NCBI GenBank assembly: GCA_037447655.1
Contig: JBBHKE010001275.1
Span: 64,001-124,000 of the forward strand
Direction: 5' to 3'
DNA from: Zygnema cylindricum
Lineage: Eukaryota > Streptophyta > Zygnematophyceae > Zygnematales > Zygnemataceae
Length of the DNA stretch: 60,000 nt
The position numbers were made by a program, and so were the translations under genes. Within the stretch, counting starts at the first letter, position 1; the number at the start of each line of letters is the position of its first letter. The notes beneath the pieces were generated by a model that worked only from the letters and a program-made list of their open reading frames with translations, was not told the DNA's origin and searched no databases. This document shows, piece after piece, positions 36,153-60,000 of the stretch.

Positions 36153-36848
36153 GGGCGTGTCCCCATGTAACCGATATTTTGAAACGTTATTTTGGAATTT
36201 AGCGCTGATTTTACGGTGTACTTTTCAAAGTGTGCCTATGTGAATCGTTACTTGCGCGTTCATTATTTTGAATATGTGGCAGCTGTACACGTCGCCAATA
36301 CTTGCGAAACCCAAACTGCTGACATTTGTAGACGCCAACGGTCTCGGAACAAACTGCGGACATTTGTACGCCGCAAAGAGCTCTTGACATACTGGGACAG
36401 TTGTCGACGCCAACTGTCATTTGTTGAAGCCCACACGTGAACGACATAAGCAATCGCCTACGTCTACAAAATGACATTTGTAGACGCCCACAAGTGGACA
36501 ACATAAGCAAACGGACAAACAATTTTTTTGTCGTGTATTCTCCCAACTGCAAAAAAACAAATGAAAACTTTTGACGCGTGCAACCCAGGATTTCTATTCG
36601 TCAATAGGGTAGTATTTTGATTAAAAGCAGGTCGCGATTTGATTTCATTGCAAGTGTGAAGATGAGCTGGAAGTGGGTCGCGATGATAATACTGCCAAAT
36701 CGCCGTACCTTTCAAGTTCCAAGATGACGCAAAATGTATTTGAGTTTTTGACCATTTTTCGTACGGCGTAATATTTTCAAGTAAGAAGTCCCATTTTCTG
36801 TGTAAACGACGGAAAAAAACCCTTACTTGAACACATGGGGACACGCCC
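36153..36848. mobile_element. PIF/Harbinger-like MITE H3
   Basis: 696 bases with ends GGGCGTGTCCCCATGT and its inverted complement, flanked by TAA on both sides (exact three-base duplication). Homologous to H2 at both ends but about 250 bases shorter inside. It encodes no transposase and lies between the tweety-like gene and COG4. Confidence 0.88.
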
Positions 36849-36987
36849 TAAATGCGTGGGGGTATTTGAATATTTTCGTTTCAGCTTTTAAACAGATGGA
36901 ATTATATTTTATTTTCGCCTCATATTCGTTGCTATTTCGGCCTTGTACTCTACAGTACTCTACAGTACTCTACAGTACTGTACTGTA

Positions 36988-37198
36988 CACCGTGAATCGC
37001 TATTAGCGTCAATATTTTTTTCGCCACTCAAAACATCTTTTCTCCGTACACACTTGTCGGATTGCGGATCTGACGGCTGCGATTGAAAGGTTTCAAATTC
37101 CGATTGGCGGTGTCAAATTGAAAATTGGACAGGTGTGTACGGAGAAAAGATGTTTTTATGTGGCGAAAAAGCATTTACGCTAATAGCGATTCACGGTG
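36988..37198. mobile_element. TA-flanked foldback MITE upstream of COG4 (CACCGTR family), copy 3
   Basis: 211 bases between two TA dinucleotides. The ends CACCGTGAATCGCTATTAGC are inverted exactly. Inside, a second inverted arm (aaaacatcttttctccgtac against gtacggagaaaagatgtttt) makes nearly the whole element a hairpin with a small loop. It ends 330 bases before the COG4 start codon. Confidence 0.88.
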
Positions 37199-37305
37199 TA
37201 CTGTACCTACACATGAAGCAGTACATAATTTGCGTCGTTTTCCTATGAAACCATGAAAACGGACAATTCCCTGCATAGTCCGGGCTCCTCTCGTGCTCCC
37301 TGCCC

Positions 37306-37459
37306 TCTCTCTCTCTCTCTTACTCACTCTGATATTTGTCCCTCTCTCCTCTCACATTTTTTCAGGTGCGCTATCGGCCTATTTACCGCCTCCCACCTTC
37401 GCAGGCCCGCTCCCTCCGGCGCTTTCTCTTTCCTCACTCAACCTCTTCAGGAACCCTAA
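37306..37459 (+). promoter_or_regulatory. COG4 5' region: CT-rich patch and AACCCTAA box
   Basis: A ctctctctctctctct run (about 37306-37320) with further pyrimidine patches, and a telo-box-like AACCCTAA at 37452-37459, lie within 225 bases of the start codon. Y-patches and telo-boxes are common near plant transcription starts; function here is inferred. Confidence 0.4.
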
Positions 37460-37528
37460 TATCTTTTTCATTTAAACTCAAACCAAAATCTCCTTCCTGC
37501 AACTACAGCTCCCGTCAAACTCACAATC

Positions 37529-40500
37529 ATGCCTCCTGCAGTTTCTATGCCAGGCTCTGTCCCTTTTCAAGGAGGACCTCCTTCCCCTGCCCAAATAGAC
37601 ATCCGTACTCTTACCGATGCGGGAGCCATGACTCGTCTCCTTCACGAGACAATCGCAAGAGAACGCGAGATAGATTCTGAGCTGGAGCACCTTTTATCCC
37701 AACGATCCGATCTCGAAAAGAAACTTCTAGGTTTACATAATGCAGGTGGTGTTTTGGAGCTTGTTAGAGCAGATGCTGACGCAATGCATTCAAGTGTTAA
37801 GTCAACTTGTGCTCTCGCAGAGCATGTGAGTGGGAAAGTACGAGAATTAGATCTTTCACAATCACGTGTGCAAGAAACAATAACAAGAATTGAAGCGATT
37901 GTGGACCGGACAAGCTGTATCGATGGGGTAAAAACAGCATTGGACGCGGAAGATTATGAAGCTGCGGCGAAGTATGTGGAGACATTCCTTCAGCTGGATA
38001 GGGATTTTCATGCTTTACCAGGTGAAGGACAAGGAGAGAGTGCAGTAGAACAGAAAAGACAACTGCTGGAATCAAAAGCCAAACTGGAAGAAGTGATAAG
38101 AAAAAAGTTTTCAGAAGCTGCCGAGAATCGAGACCAAGCAAGTGTGGAGAGATTTGCTCAATTGTTCGCTCCTCTTGGACTTCAAGAAGAAGGGTTGCGA
38201 TGCTTTGTCGGTTATCTTAGAAAAGTTATATCTTTCCGAGGCCGAGAAGAATATGAAGCTTTAGTAGAGGCTCTGGATCCAGCTACCGCTCCTGCTGGAG
38301 CTGGTCCACCAGATTTTGTGGAAGCATTGACGACTTTGTTTAGGGATGTGGCTCTAGGAGTTGAAACCAATGAAGGACTGTTGCGGAGCATCTACTCAGA
38401 AGATGGGATTGTTTATGCCATTAATGAGTTGCAAGAAGAAGTTGAAGCGAGAGGAACTGCCATTGTCAAGAAATATGTTGAGGTTCGCAAGCTTTCTCGG
38501 CTTGCGAAGGATGTTTCAGCTGTGAAAAACGCGGTGGCGGCAGTGGTAGAGGGACCGAACACGAGGGATGTGGAGATATATCTGGAGGAAATGCTGATGT
38601 TGTCAAAAAGAAGTGAAGATTATGCTGCCTTTATGCTTAACAAATTGAGAGATGCGGGGCAGTCAGGTGCACAAGTTAGTCCTCGAGCGGGTAACATTTT
38701 TAAAACTGGTAATTTTAGCCGTGCAATCCAAGAAATCACGTCATATTATGTACTTCTGGAAGAGTTTTTCATGTGGGAAAATGTTCGCAAAGCAATCAAG
38801 ATAGATGAGTTAGTGCCTGATGCACTCACAACTTCTATGGTGGATGATGTGTTTTACATTCTTCAAAATTGTGCCCGTAGAGCCATCTCAACAGGTAATG
38901 TGCAACCCGTTTTGGCTGCACTTAATTACATTAATAGTCTTCTGAATGGCGAGTTTAAGGAAGCAGTCCAAAGGAAGCTTCGCGAACCAAACTTGGCGGC
39001 TCGACTTTTTTCGGTAGCGGGAGTGGCTGTCCCAAAAACTGGAGCAGAAATTGCATCAGCTTTAAATAACGCGGATGTTAGCGCAGAATATGTGCTAAAG
39101 CTTCGACATGACATTGATGAACATTGTGGGGAGGTATGGGATCACAAACATTATCCTCATTCAATTGTTTATCAAAAAAATTGAACAGGTCGTAATGTAC
39201 AACATCTTTTGTTTTGGATTAAATTGGTTCTTCATCCAGAACCCACATTATGGGTGAGTGCTTAGCGGTTACTTTTGAAGTCTTGAAGGGCTATGGGTGT
39301 TGTAATTCACCTCTGTGTTTCTCTTCACTTGTGTAAATCTTTGTGCACTTCAAAACTTATGCTTTCAAATATTCATCTCACTTTATGTCCTATCGAATAC
39401 AAAGCGCCAAGAATTATGCTCCAATTGTTATGGTGGTTTCAGCCGTTGCCTACCTTTTAATCACACTTGTGTTGTTATAGGTTTTGTTTTCTGAGTCTTC
39501 TAAGCTTGGATAGGGATTTCTTGCAGTCAATGGGCCCCTGTTTGTCATCTGGTCGTGTCGTTTGCGAAAGCCTGTTTGTTTGGGATCAATGGTTTGCTGC
39601 ACAGACAGAAAATTGTACAATACCCCGGTTCAGCTGTAGTATCTCTTTTTGAAGTGCATCAGTGATATTGGAAGGAATGGAGTGGGTTGTTAACCTTTAT
39701 AGACATGGGATAATCACATTGCATTTGTGAAGGAGCGTTTTGCCCCTACAGTACAGTAAGTGTACTATGGTACTGCAGTTTCCCCCCAACATGATGTTGG
39801 AAGGTCACTGTGTTTCATAAAGATAGTTCTAGTTGCCTTCGTTTGTTCTGTGGAATCAGTTGCAGTTTCAATTTTTGCAGAGGCTGATAATAAACCAGAT
39901 GTCCATCTTCATGAAAATATCAAAGATTGTTTTCTTTCGTGATGATTCGATGGAAAAGCACTTTTGCAAGGTTGGACATGTGTGTGCTTGTTGTCATTGA
40001 TATGATGGTCATATTTTCTGAAGTTGCTACAGCCCACCAACTCCCTTTGTTGACTTTCTTTATTGCTTATTTTGCAGGTATTCCCAGGACCAGCAGAACG
40101 CGAAAAGATACGAACGTGTCTCAACGATCTTGCTGAGACAAGCAATTCATTCAAACAGCTTGCGAATGTAGGCTTGGAGGAACTTTCGAAGAGTATAACA
40201 CCAAGATTACGAACTATACTGGACTCCCTCGGTACTGTGTCCTATGAACTGACAGAGGCTCAGTATGCAGAAAACGAGGTGAATGATCCGTGGGTTCAGA
40301 AGCTTCTTAATGCTGTGGATACAAGTGTTGTGTGGTTACAACCATTGCTTACTACAAACAATTACGATTCCCTCGTACACCTCATAGTTGACTTCATTGT
40401 GAAGAGGTTGGAGGTCATGATGACACAGAAGGGATTTAACCAACTTGGAGGGTTACAGCTTGATAGGGATGCCCGAACATTACTCATTCACTTTTCAGGA

Positions 40501-40707
40501 ATGACATCGAGAACGGTTAGAGATAAATTTGCGAGGTTGACACAAATGGCTCAAATTTTGAATTTAGAGAAGGTCACTGAGATACTGGATTATTGGGGTG
40601 AAAATTCTGGGCCCACGACATGGCGACTAACACCTGCCGAGGTTCGGAGGATATTGGGACTGAGAGTTGATTTCAAACCGGAGTCCATTGCGCAACTTCG
40701 TTTGTGA
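37529..40707 (+). CDS. COG4: conserved oligomeric Golgi complex subunit 4
   Basis: Exon 1 is 37529-39133 and exon 2 is 40078-40707 (donor gag/gtatgg, acceptor tttgcag), joined phase 0 to give 744 aa, close to plant COG4 length. COG4 belongs to lobe A of the COG tethering complex for intra-Golgi retrograde vesicles and contacts SNARE/SM proteins. Sequence support: an N-terminal coiled coil around residues 30-75 (SELEHLLSQRSDLEKKLLGL), the conserved region starting SCIDGVKTALDAEDYEAAAK, and a strongly conserved C-terminus with AEYxENEVNDPWVQ-like text, YDSLVHLIVDFIVKRLE, FNQLGGLQLDRDAR, VRDKFARLTQMAQILNLEK and LTPAEVRRILGLRVDFKPE. The 944-base intron splits HCGE from VFPGPAER. The start is the first ATG after a CT-rich leader. 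Confidence 0.95.
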
Positions 40708-41880
40708 TATGGTTGTAGGTCAGTTTAGTTTGTTTAGGAAGGTGAAACAATTTGGTTGGTGATAATGTTTTTTACCTTAGTGGTTTAGTTAGTTTAGTTA
40801 GTCATTCAATGTTTGAACAGGCAACCACAGGTTCTTTGTTGTTTTTGTGCTTCATCTCATGGATAAAATAGGCGTTCGATGTAAAATTGTCTTGTTATCC
40901 AAAGAAAATGTGTGACCCTTCCAAACCAAGATGTGGTGATTACAGTATTCTTTAGCAATATTATCATTGGCATTATATTTTAGCGATGTTGGACGATAGT
41001 TTCGATTTTTTCCTTAGTTGTTAATGATATCAGAGTATTGAGACATTTGACCTACCTTGTAGAACACAAATGGCAATGTAACTGAAAGGGAATGCAAACT
41101 ACATCTATTTCATCCTACTTGCACTTGCTCAAAAGACTACTGGCAATATTGATTAATGTTGTCACCTGTCTAGCATTGTTATGTAAACAATATCAAAGTT
41201 GCATTCCAAACCTTGAGCTTTGTACTGAAGCATAACACAGCCATTTAGTTACCTAAACCAAATGTAAAAGGTATCTGTGTTGGGTTAAGGGCCATTTATT
41301 AGCCAGAATATGTAGACGTATGCTTGACAACAATTGCCACCAAGCTGTTATTACAATGAAAGCATCGAACACTTTTTGATAAGGCTTTTGATTGCTGTGA
41401 CGTGCTTCTCTTAGTAGCTGTTGAATCCTTTTCCCAACTATGCCTTTGGTCGATCACTGCGTTTTCTCTAGCTCTCTGCTCTTTCTCATAAGTTACAAAA
41501 AGCTCCTGACCGTGAAGTCCGCTTCTTGCGATTAGTATATATAATATTTGGGAATGAAAGATTGCAGAAAATCTGTTTTGAAGGGCAAAGACTAAAAAGC
41601 TACTCAGCAAAATTGCCGCAAATCCACAAGGCAGAAGAGTGACATCCGAGCTGGTGGCAAAATTCAGTAATAATCGCAAAAATTTAGTACAATCGCAAAA
41701 TTTAGGACAACCCGCTAAGTTTTGTACGGAACATTGGATTATGTGATTCCAAATTAATCCCGTTTTCGTGTTCACGAGCTGTAATGTTCCACACTTCCAC
41801 GTGGAACGTTCGTTACAACTACGATTTTTTCACATGGAACATTTGTTGGGAGTTTCACATACGGTAGGCCATCGTTGCAA
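40708..41880. other. 3' flank of COG4 and unassigned sequence
   Basis: COG4 3' UTR probably occupies the first few hundred bases. The minus strand at 41775-41299 holds an open frame listed separately. Nothing else recognised. Confidence 0.5.
41299..41775 (-). other. open frame of 158 codons, possible membrane protein exon
   Basis: Open from a GTG with no internal ATG to a stop at 41299. It has one hydrophobic segment (LLPCGFAAILLSSFLVFAL), a basic/charged tail (TYEKEQRARENAV) and Cys clusters CPKFCDC and RCFHCNN. It is convergent with COG4 and divergent from the PHD gene. If real it needs an upstream exon with the start codon, which I did not find. Could be chance. Confidence 0.2.
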
Positions 41881-41895
41881 CTTTGTTTCCGTCAA

Positions 41896-42194
41896 TTTAG
41901 GGTTTCACGGGTAACTTCCACGAAAGTGATTAACCCTAGTTTGCTTTGAAATTAGGGCAAACCCTGCTTTGAATTAGGGTTGCTGTAATACGGGGAAGAT
42001 TTTTCAGGAACTTTGACATTTTTCTCAGCCATTTAACATGAAATTTAGTAAGTTCTAGGATTCGCACGCGTATTTAAACTTATTCTTGTACCGTGATTAT
42101 AATTTACTTTTTGTACCGTGATTAGAATTTTAGTATCGTGACAAACAGACAACTTACCACTGAAAAAAAACTTGTTGCTTTCGCATTAGGGTTT
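41896..42194 (+). promoter_or_regulatory. cluster of telo-box-like motifs upstream of the PHD gene
   Basis: TTTAGGGTTT at 41896-41905, TAACCCTAG at 41931-41939, ATTAGGG near 41951, AATTAGGGTTG near 41972, ATTAGGGTTT at 42185-42194. Telo-boxes (AAACCCTAA in either orientation) bind TRB/PUR-type factors in land plants and occur near starts of housekeeping and ribosomal genes. Five in 300 bases, the last only 19 bases before the start codon. Confidence 0.45.
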
Positions 42195-42212
42195 TTTTTC
42201 TCTGCGTCAACA

Positions 42213-55440
<13,228 letters not shown>

Positions 55441-57590
55441 GGATGAGGAGGAGGAATTTCATTTAAAAAATAAGTTTGATAAAGAGGGGTTGGAGGAGGA
55501 GGAGGAAGAGGAGGAGGAAGGAGGAGGAGAAATTGCATCTGATGATGAAGAAGGAAGGGATTGACTCGCTTAAGTTCATTGCAAACCCTTTTTTTTTTTT
55601 GTATAAATGATTCAAATAGAGAATGTTTGGAGTTCTCACGCCTCAAGTCTCTGCGAGCATTTTTTTTTTCTTCGAGGGTTTGAGCCTTTTCGATCCTTGA
55701 CTTCACTTTTTTCCCCCCCTTCATAATTTTCATGGTCTCATTCTCTCTCGACTCATTTCGGTCCGATTTTTGGACTTTCAGAATTTCAGCTTTCCTGAAT
55801 ATCATATTTTCCGATTTTCCCAATTTTCCGTTTTTTCTGATTTTCTGAATTTCAGATCTTTAAATTTTCCGATTTTCAGATTTCCGGATGTCAGAATATT
55901 CTCTTCTTTTCATGCCTTACTTTTAAAAGTTTTTGGTCTCATCCATGAGACTGATTTTGACCATTTTTTATTCTTGTTTTAGGTTTACTCTGTACAGAGA
56001 AAAAATGTTTTGGTTAGACCTTGAGACGTAGTTTTCCATATAGGTAGGTTTCACATTTTGCCTTTTTTTCGTTTTACCAAGGCAAATTTGTATGGATTCA
56101 TTTTTAAAAACAAATGTAATTAGCGACGATGGAATTCAAGTTTTGCTCTATCTGAAGATTTGTTCCTTTCCCTTTTTTCCCTCAATGGCTTAAATTTGTT
56201 TCGCTGCGAAATAATGTTGAAACAAGAGAAGCAAAGAAACTAATGGATTAAAAAATTTCAATGGACCTATGGCAAAACCATTTGTCGGTTGGAATTTTTT
56301 CTTTTTGGGTCGCTTTATCTGAAAAATTGACGGAGCATAGAATGACCTGAAAAAAAAAAAAAATCATTAATTTTTTTTATTTTTTTTTATCTGGGTAAAT
56401 GGAGTATGAAAAGATAGTAGGCCTACATATGGCTGAAAATAAGAGAAGTTTCCTGCTAATTGCTTAATTGACAATCAAAAAGAAGGTTTTCAATGACGAA
56501 CACAAGCAAATGAATACATAAAGAGATCAATATGCGTTATCGAAAGAGAGAAAAAAAACATCTTAGGAAAGCTCTTGTCAATCATGAAGCCACCTATAAT
56601 GCATTTTGCCTTTTGGAATTTTCCTAGTGTACATCAGAATAGACACAACTGGTATTATTTTTCTATCATAGGATTCGAAAATTACAGGATTTAGATAGAC
56701 GAAAGTAGAACAACAAGCCTAATGAAAATGGACATACCATAAGTTTCAATACTACATGAGGTCTGCCGTATTTTCATGCCATTTTACGGTTTCTTCAACA
56801 ACCAAATATATGAAACGGCGATTGCAGCTCAAAAGTATCGTAGGTTGCCGAACGACTGCTAACCCATGCGATTCGAAATAAACAAAAATAATGTAAAAAC
56901 GGCGAAAATAGCAAAGCGACAAAGTAATGGCAGAAAGTTAGGGTTCGTCGAACTGCGAGGTCAATTACATGGTAGACTTCAATGGCTTCAAATGGTGACC
57001 GTCACGATCACATTTCATGATAATAAAGCTACAAATCAACAGGAATTCCGAATTTGAGAATTTTCGTTTCATAGTAATTTTCATTTGAGCGATGAATCGA
57101 CAGGATTTTTAGATTTCCTAGGAAATATTCGTGCGAACATAGTTTATTATTTCACAGCATTTTCAAATTTAGAATTTTGAATCTGACATGTCATCCAACT
57201 TTCTCTCGAGAGAAATCTAAAATCTCGGTGTTTCTGGCCGTTTTCCGTACTAACGGAGCCAGAATCGCCCAAATTTGATTTAGTACCGTGCGCCAGTCGT
57301 TAGCGATATGACCCAATCACATACTTTGGGCTGTTTGGAATTGGAACACCGTCCGAATGTGGAAAACAACTAAATAAGGACGAAATCGCACTACTGATTA
57401 AAATCGATAAGGTCGCATGTATCGGTGGGGACTTCTAAACGATATTACCTTTGTTGAACTTGACTATGGAAACGTCGAAAGTGCCTCAGCCTGTACGATA
57501 TTTCGGTTTCAATACAATACGATTTTCCCCCTTATCCATGAAAACTGTAAAAGTTATCCACTGAAAAGTCACAAATCTTCGATGAAAAAC
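55441..57590. other. 3' flank of the PHD gene and intergenic sequence
   Basis: The first 125 bases continue a GAG-rich coding-like stretch in another frame, ending at 55564. The region 55790-55910 repeats ttttccgattttc/gaatttcag words. No gene was recognised to the TIC20 promoter. Confidence 0.5.
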
Positions 57591-57602
57591 TTTTAGGGTT
57601 AA
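57591..57602 (+). promoter_or_regulatory. telo-box-like TTTTAGGGTTAA before TIC20
   Basis: Located 60 bases upstream of the TIC20 start codon, probably in the promoter or 5' UTR. Function inferred from plant telo-boxes. Confidence 0.35.
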
Positions 57603-57661
57603 GGGCCACGAAAGGCTCGCTCTTGTTTCTAAAATTTTCAACCTTTCCTATTTCTCGTGTA

Positions 57662-58477
57662 ATGGTTGCCATGGCTGCCGTATCTTCCCCTGTACGACCA
57701 GCCATGGCGGCCTACATGGCTTCCTCATTTCCGTCATCATGTAGACGCGTGACACGCGTGTCTTCATCTCAACACACACGTCCCTCTTTTCTACGTGCCA
57801 CTCTTCAAATTGCCCAGCCCTCCAAATTGCCCAGTCAACTCTCCGTTTCTTCCTGCTCTCTTACAAACCATCTTATTTCTCTTCCTTTAATTTCTAGAAG
57901 TGCTGATCAAAGAAAGCAAAACCGTGTCAAAAGGCGCCCTGGACTTGTGAGAGCGGCTGATGACAGCGATGTCCCAGCTTTTAAGGGATTTCCTCCTATG
58001 CAAACAAAACCAGCTTTCTATTGGAGAATGCTTGCTGTTGTTCCCTACATTCTTCCTCTTTGTGAAGGCTGGCTTTATTCAGAAACAGCTTATAACCTTC
58101 ATCCAGCTTTGGAGCTTTACGAGGAGCTTTCAGAGCCTTTCTTTGAACTTCTTGGACTCCTTCCAGGATGGTTTATTTTGGCTTATTTCTTTGCAACTTT
58201 TCTCGGCATTGTACGAAATAACCGATGGCCGCATTTTGTCCGTTTCCACTTTATTACTGGAGTGTTATTGGAGATATTCTTGCAGGTGGTTGGAACCATG
58301 AATGACTGGATCCCGGAGTCACTATACTGGGGCCGGATTAGTGCACATTTCTGGATGGCTGTCACTTTTGCTTTTCTTTTTACAGTGATCCAATGTATTA
58401 TCTGTGCTCTTAAGGGTTGCTATGCCGATGTGCCTTTTGTTTCAGATGCTGCTTACATTCAGATTCCTTATGAGTAG
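57662..58477 (+). CDS. TIC20: TIC20 inner-envelope protein import component (TIC20-II-like)
   Basis: 271 aa, single exon. The first ATG gives MVAMAAVSSPVRPAMAAYMA, an S/A/R-rich transit peptide to about residue 95. The mature part has four hydrophobic segments: about 122-140 (WRMLAVVPYILPL), 175-195 (WFILAYFFATFLGIV), 207-227 (FHFITGVLLEIFLQVVGTM) and 238-260 (FWMAVTFAFLFTVIQCIICA). It ends YADVPFVSDAAYIQIPYE, matching the TIC20/Ycf60 family. TIC20 is a membrane component of the chloroplast inner-envelope translocon. The motifs ETAYNLHPALE and NRWPHFVRFH favour the TIC20-II subgroup (recalled). No neighbours of related function. A shorter start at the fourth residue (MAAVSS) is possible. Confidence 0.93.
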   Translation: MVAMAAVSSPVRPAMAAYMASSFPSSCRRVTRVSSSQHTRPSFLRATLQIAQPSKLPSQLSVSSCSLTNHLISLPLISRSADQRKQNRVKRRPGLVRAADDSDVPAFKGFPPMQTKPAFYWRMLAVVPYILPLCEGWLYSETAYNLHPALELYEELSEPFFELLGLLPGWFILAYFFATFLGIVRNNRWPHFVRFHFITGVLLEIFLQVVGTMNDWIPESLYWGRISAHFWMAVTFAFLFTVIQCIICALKGCYADVPFVSDAAYIQIPYE

Positions 58478-60000
58478 AATTTTGCTGCCACCTTTCGTTT
58501 ATTTTGTCATTGAAGCTGCCTGGAAAATAGTTCCATTGTATGGCAATCAGTTATAAGGCCTCTGCGGGATTAAAAACTGGAGGATACTCCTAAGGGATGT
58601 TATTGTCGCTTGCAGATAAGAGTTAGCTCATTTTTGTGCAGGCATTTTGTTTTATTGCCAAAGCAAAGAGATAGATTTTTGTTCGCAAGTGTAGGCCTAA
58701 ACAACATTTTTTTAGTCCAAGGTTTTTCAAATTTTGAATTTGAGCTTAACCGAGACCTGACAGGCGGTGTTGCTAGGAGAAAACTGGCAACTTGTATTAT
58801 TGTACACATGACTCACCTCTTCTTTTAGAAAATCTCTGTAGCGGAAACTTCATTACATTTTGTCCTTGGTATCGGATATTTCCTGGTCTTGGTCGCTTCC
58901 ACCTTTTGGTTTTTGCTGAATGATGCTACATTTGCTTTTGATGAACTTATGCAAAGAAGAGTCTGGGAGTGTTTCGGTTGTTTCAGGGAAAATATAGTGG
59001 TGTTTCCCCATAGGTTGTCGGTGCTAATAAAAGAGTAGCAGTGATTTAAATGTTTGCAACCGCATGCAAAAGCCCTAACTAGGTTTTACTTATTTAGAAC
59101 AATTCAATCCTAGATGCAAAAAAAAGGTTTGCTAAAAATCATGGCTTTTGTTGAGAAACCATGGGATTTTAAATGGCAAATGGTTTTGGATGTAATAAGA
59201 AATGTGTTCAAGTGGTATTGGAGTCATTTTTTTTTTGCACAGGTTACGCATCAAATTCAGTCCATGATGAAGTAAAATATGATGTGGCAAATAACTGCAT
59301 ACATACTTGTGTGAAAACATGAAATGCAGAAATTGTGGCTTTCTTGCCACAGATCCAAGTAAATATCTTGAGTGATGGTTGAGTGTCCTTGACATTAGAG
59401 TTAACATTTGGATGGTATCCAGTGATTTTCTGAACGTTAAGAACAAAGTTTTATGCTACCTTGTTTTTTTCTGTCCATAGCAATGAGATAGCCTTTCTGC
59501 TACTTTTTCATGAAGAAATGCCTTACCCTCAATAGCCAGGGTGTTGCAACAAGTATGGAGTGTACTTGAACCTTTCCTGAACATATGTTTCATTTACGAA
59601 TCTTCATCCAATTGACATGTTTGTTTTTTTTTTTTTGCGATATGTGTCTTACTATGGTAATGGTAACTGTTTTTACAAAGAAATTGTTTTTGTAACTTAA
59701 AGCCAAAAACAGCTTTGTATAGAGATTGTACAGGACCTGTTGGTTTTTTTTTTAAGTATCTTCAGATCAATTGAAAAGCCTGGGGAATACTTAAAATGAC
59801 TCAGACATGTACCCATCTCTCTGTGGCTCTCGGAAGATCATGATCTTCAGAGTATATCAATTGATGACAGGAGAGCCTAAATAGCTAAAAATGAGCACAC
59901 GGAATGTAGCATAAATGCAATCGCAACCTTAGAGGAAGTAGTATTTCTTGCATGCATGAACTGTGCACGTTAGAAGTTTCATATGTAAATATATGATGTG
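58478..60000. other. 3' flank of TIC20, no gene recognised
   Basis: Contains AATAAA near 59021 (ctaataaaagag), which could serve a long TIC20 transcript. Remaining frames are short and lack domains. Confidence 0.55.

Overview
The window is nuclear DNA of a green plant, most likely a streptophyte (alga or early-diverging lineage). It is AT-rich, its genes are split by GT-AG introns, and there are no operons. The plant signature comes from a TIC20 translocon protein, a PPR protein with a transit-peptide-like N-terminus, a plant-type PHD-finger protein and a plant tweety-like five-TM protein. Telo-box motifs next to starts agree with this. I cannot name the species.

Layout. 1-1150 (+): last exons of a BEACH-WD40-FYVE (ALFY/WDFY3-like) protein, with a 724-base N gap in the intron between them. 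1.3-8.4 kb: no convincing gene; holds a long pyrimidine tract and one candidate exon. 8479-16981 (-): a 15-exon gene for a raver/hnRNP-like protein with three RRMs and a Q/Y-rich tail (887 aa when joined), with two DNA-transposon derivatives in its introns. 17.9-27.1 kb: a transposon graveyard. It contains a decayed non-LTR retroelement with RT and a restriction-like endonuclease, a 3' fragment of a second copy, a ~1 kb duplicated block, and several TIR elements nested in one another. 27.2-28.1 kb: a Harbinger-like element abutting the promoter of a short PPR gene (28266-29117, +). 31.1-35.8 kb (-): a tweety-like membrane protein whose first exon was not found. 36.1-37.2 kb: two more TIR elements directly upstream of COG4 (37529-40707, +, two exons). 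42213-55440 (+): a very large PHD-finger gene (about 2,390 aa, seven exons). Its 3.3 kb sixth intron contains three hAT-like elements in TA microsatellite. 57662-58477 (+): intronless TIC20.

The genes are unrelated housekeeping functions (autophagy/endosome, RNA binding, plastid RNA, plasma membrane, Golgi tethering, chromatin, plastid import) and do not form a pathway. What the window shows best is how at least five families of non-autonomous or decayed elements colonise introns and promoters, with target-site duplications still readable. I found no clear novel multi-gene system. The most unusual items are the RLE-type retroelement, the TIR families, the FYVE-bearing BEACH protein, and reading-frame breaks at low-complexity tracts of the PHD gene. 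Exon joins come from reading splice sites and keeping phase; no transcript data were available.
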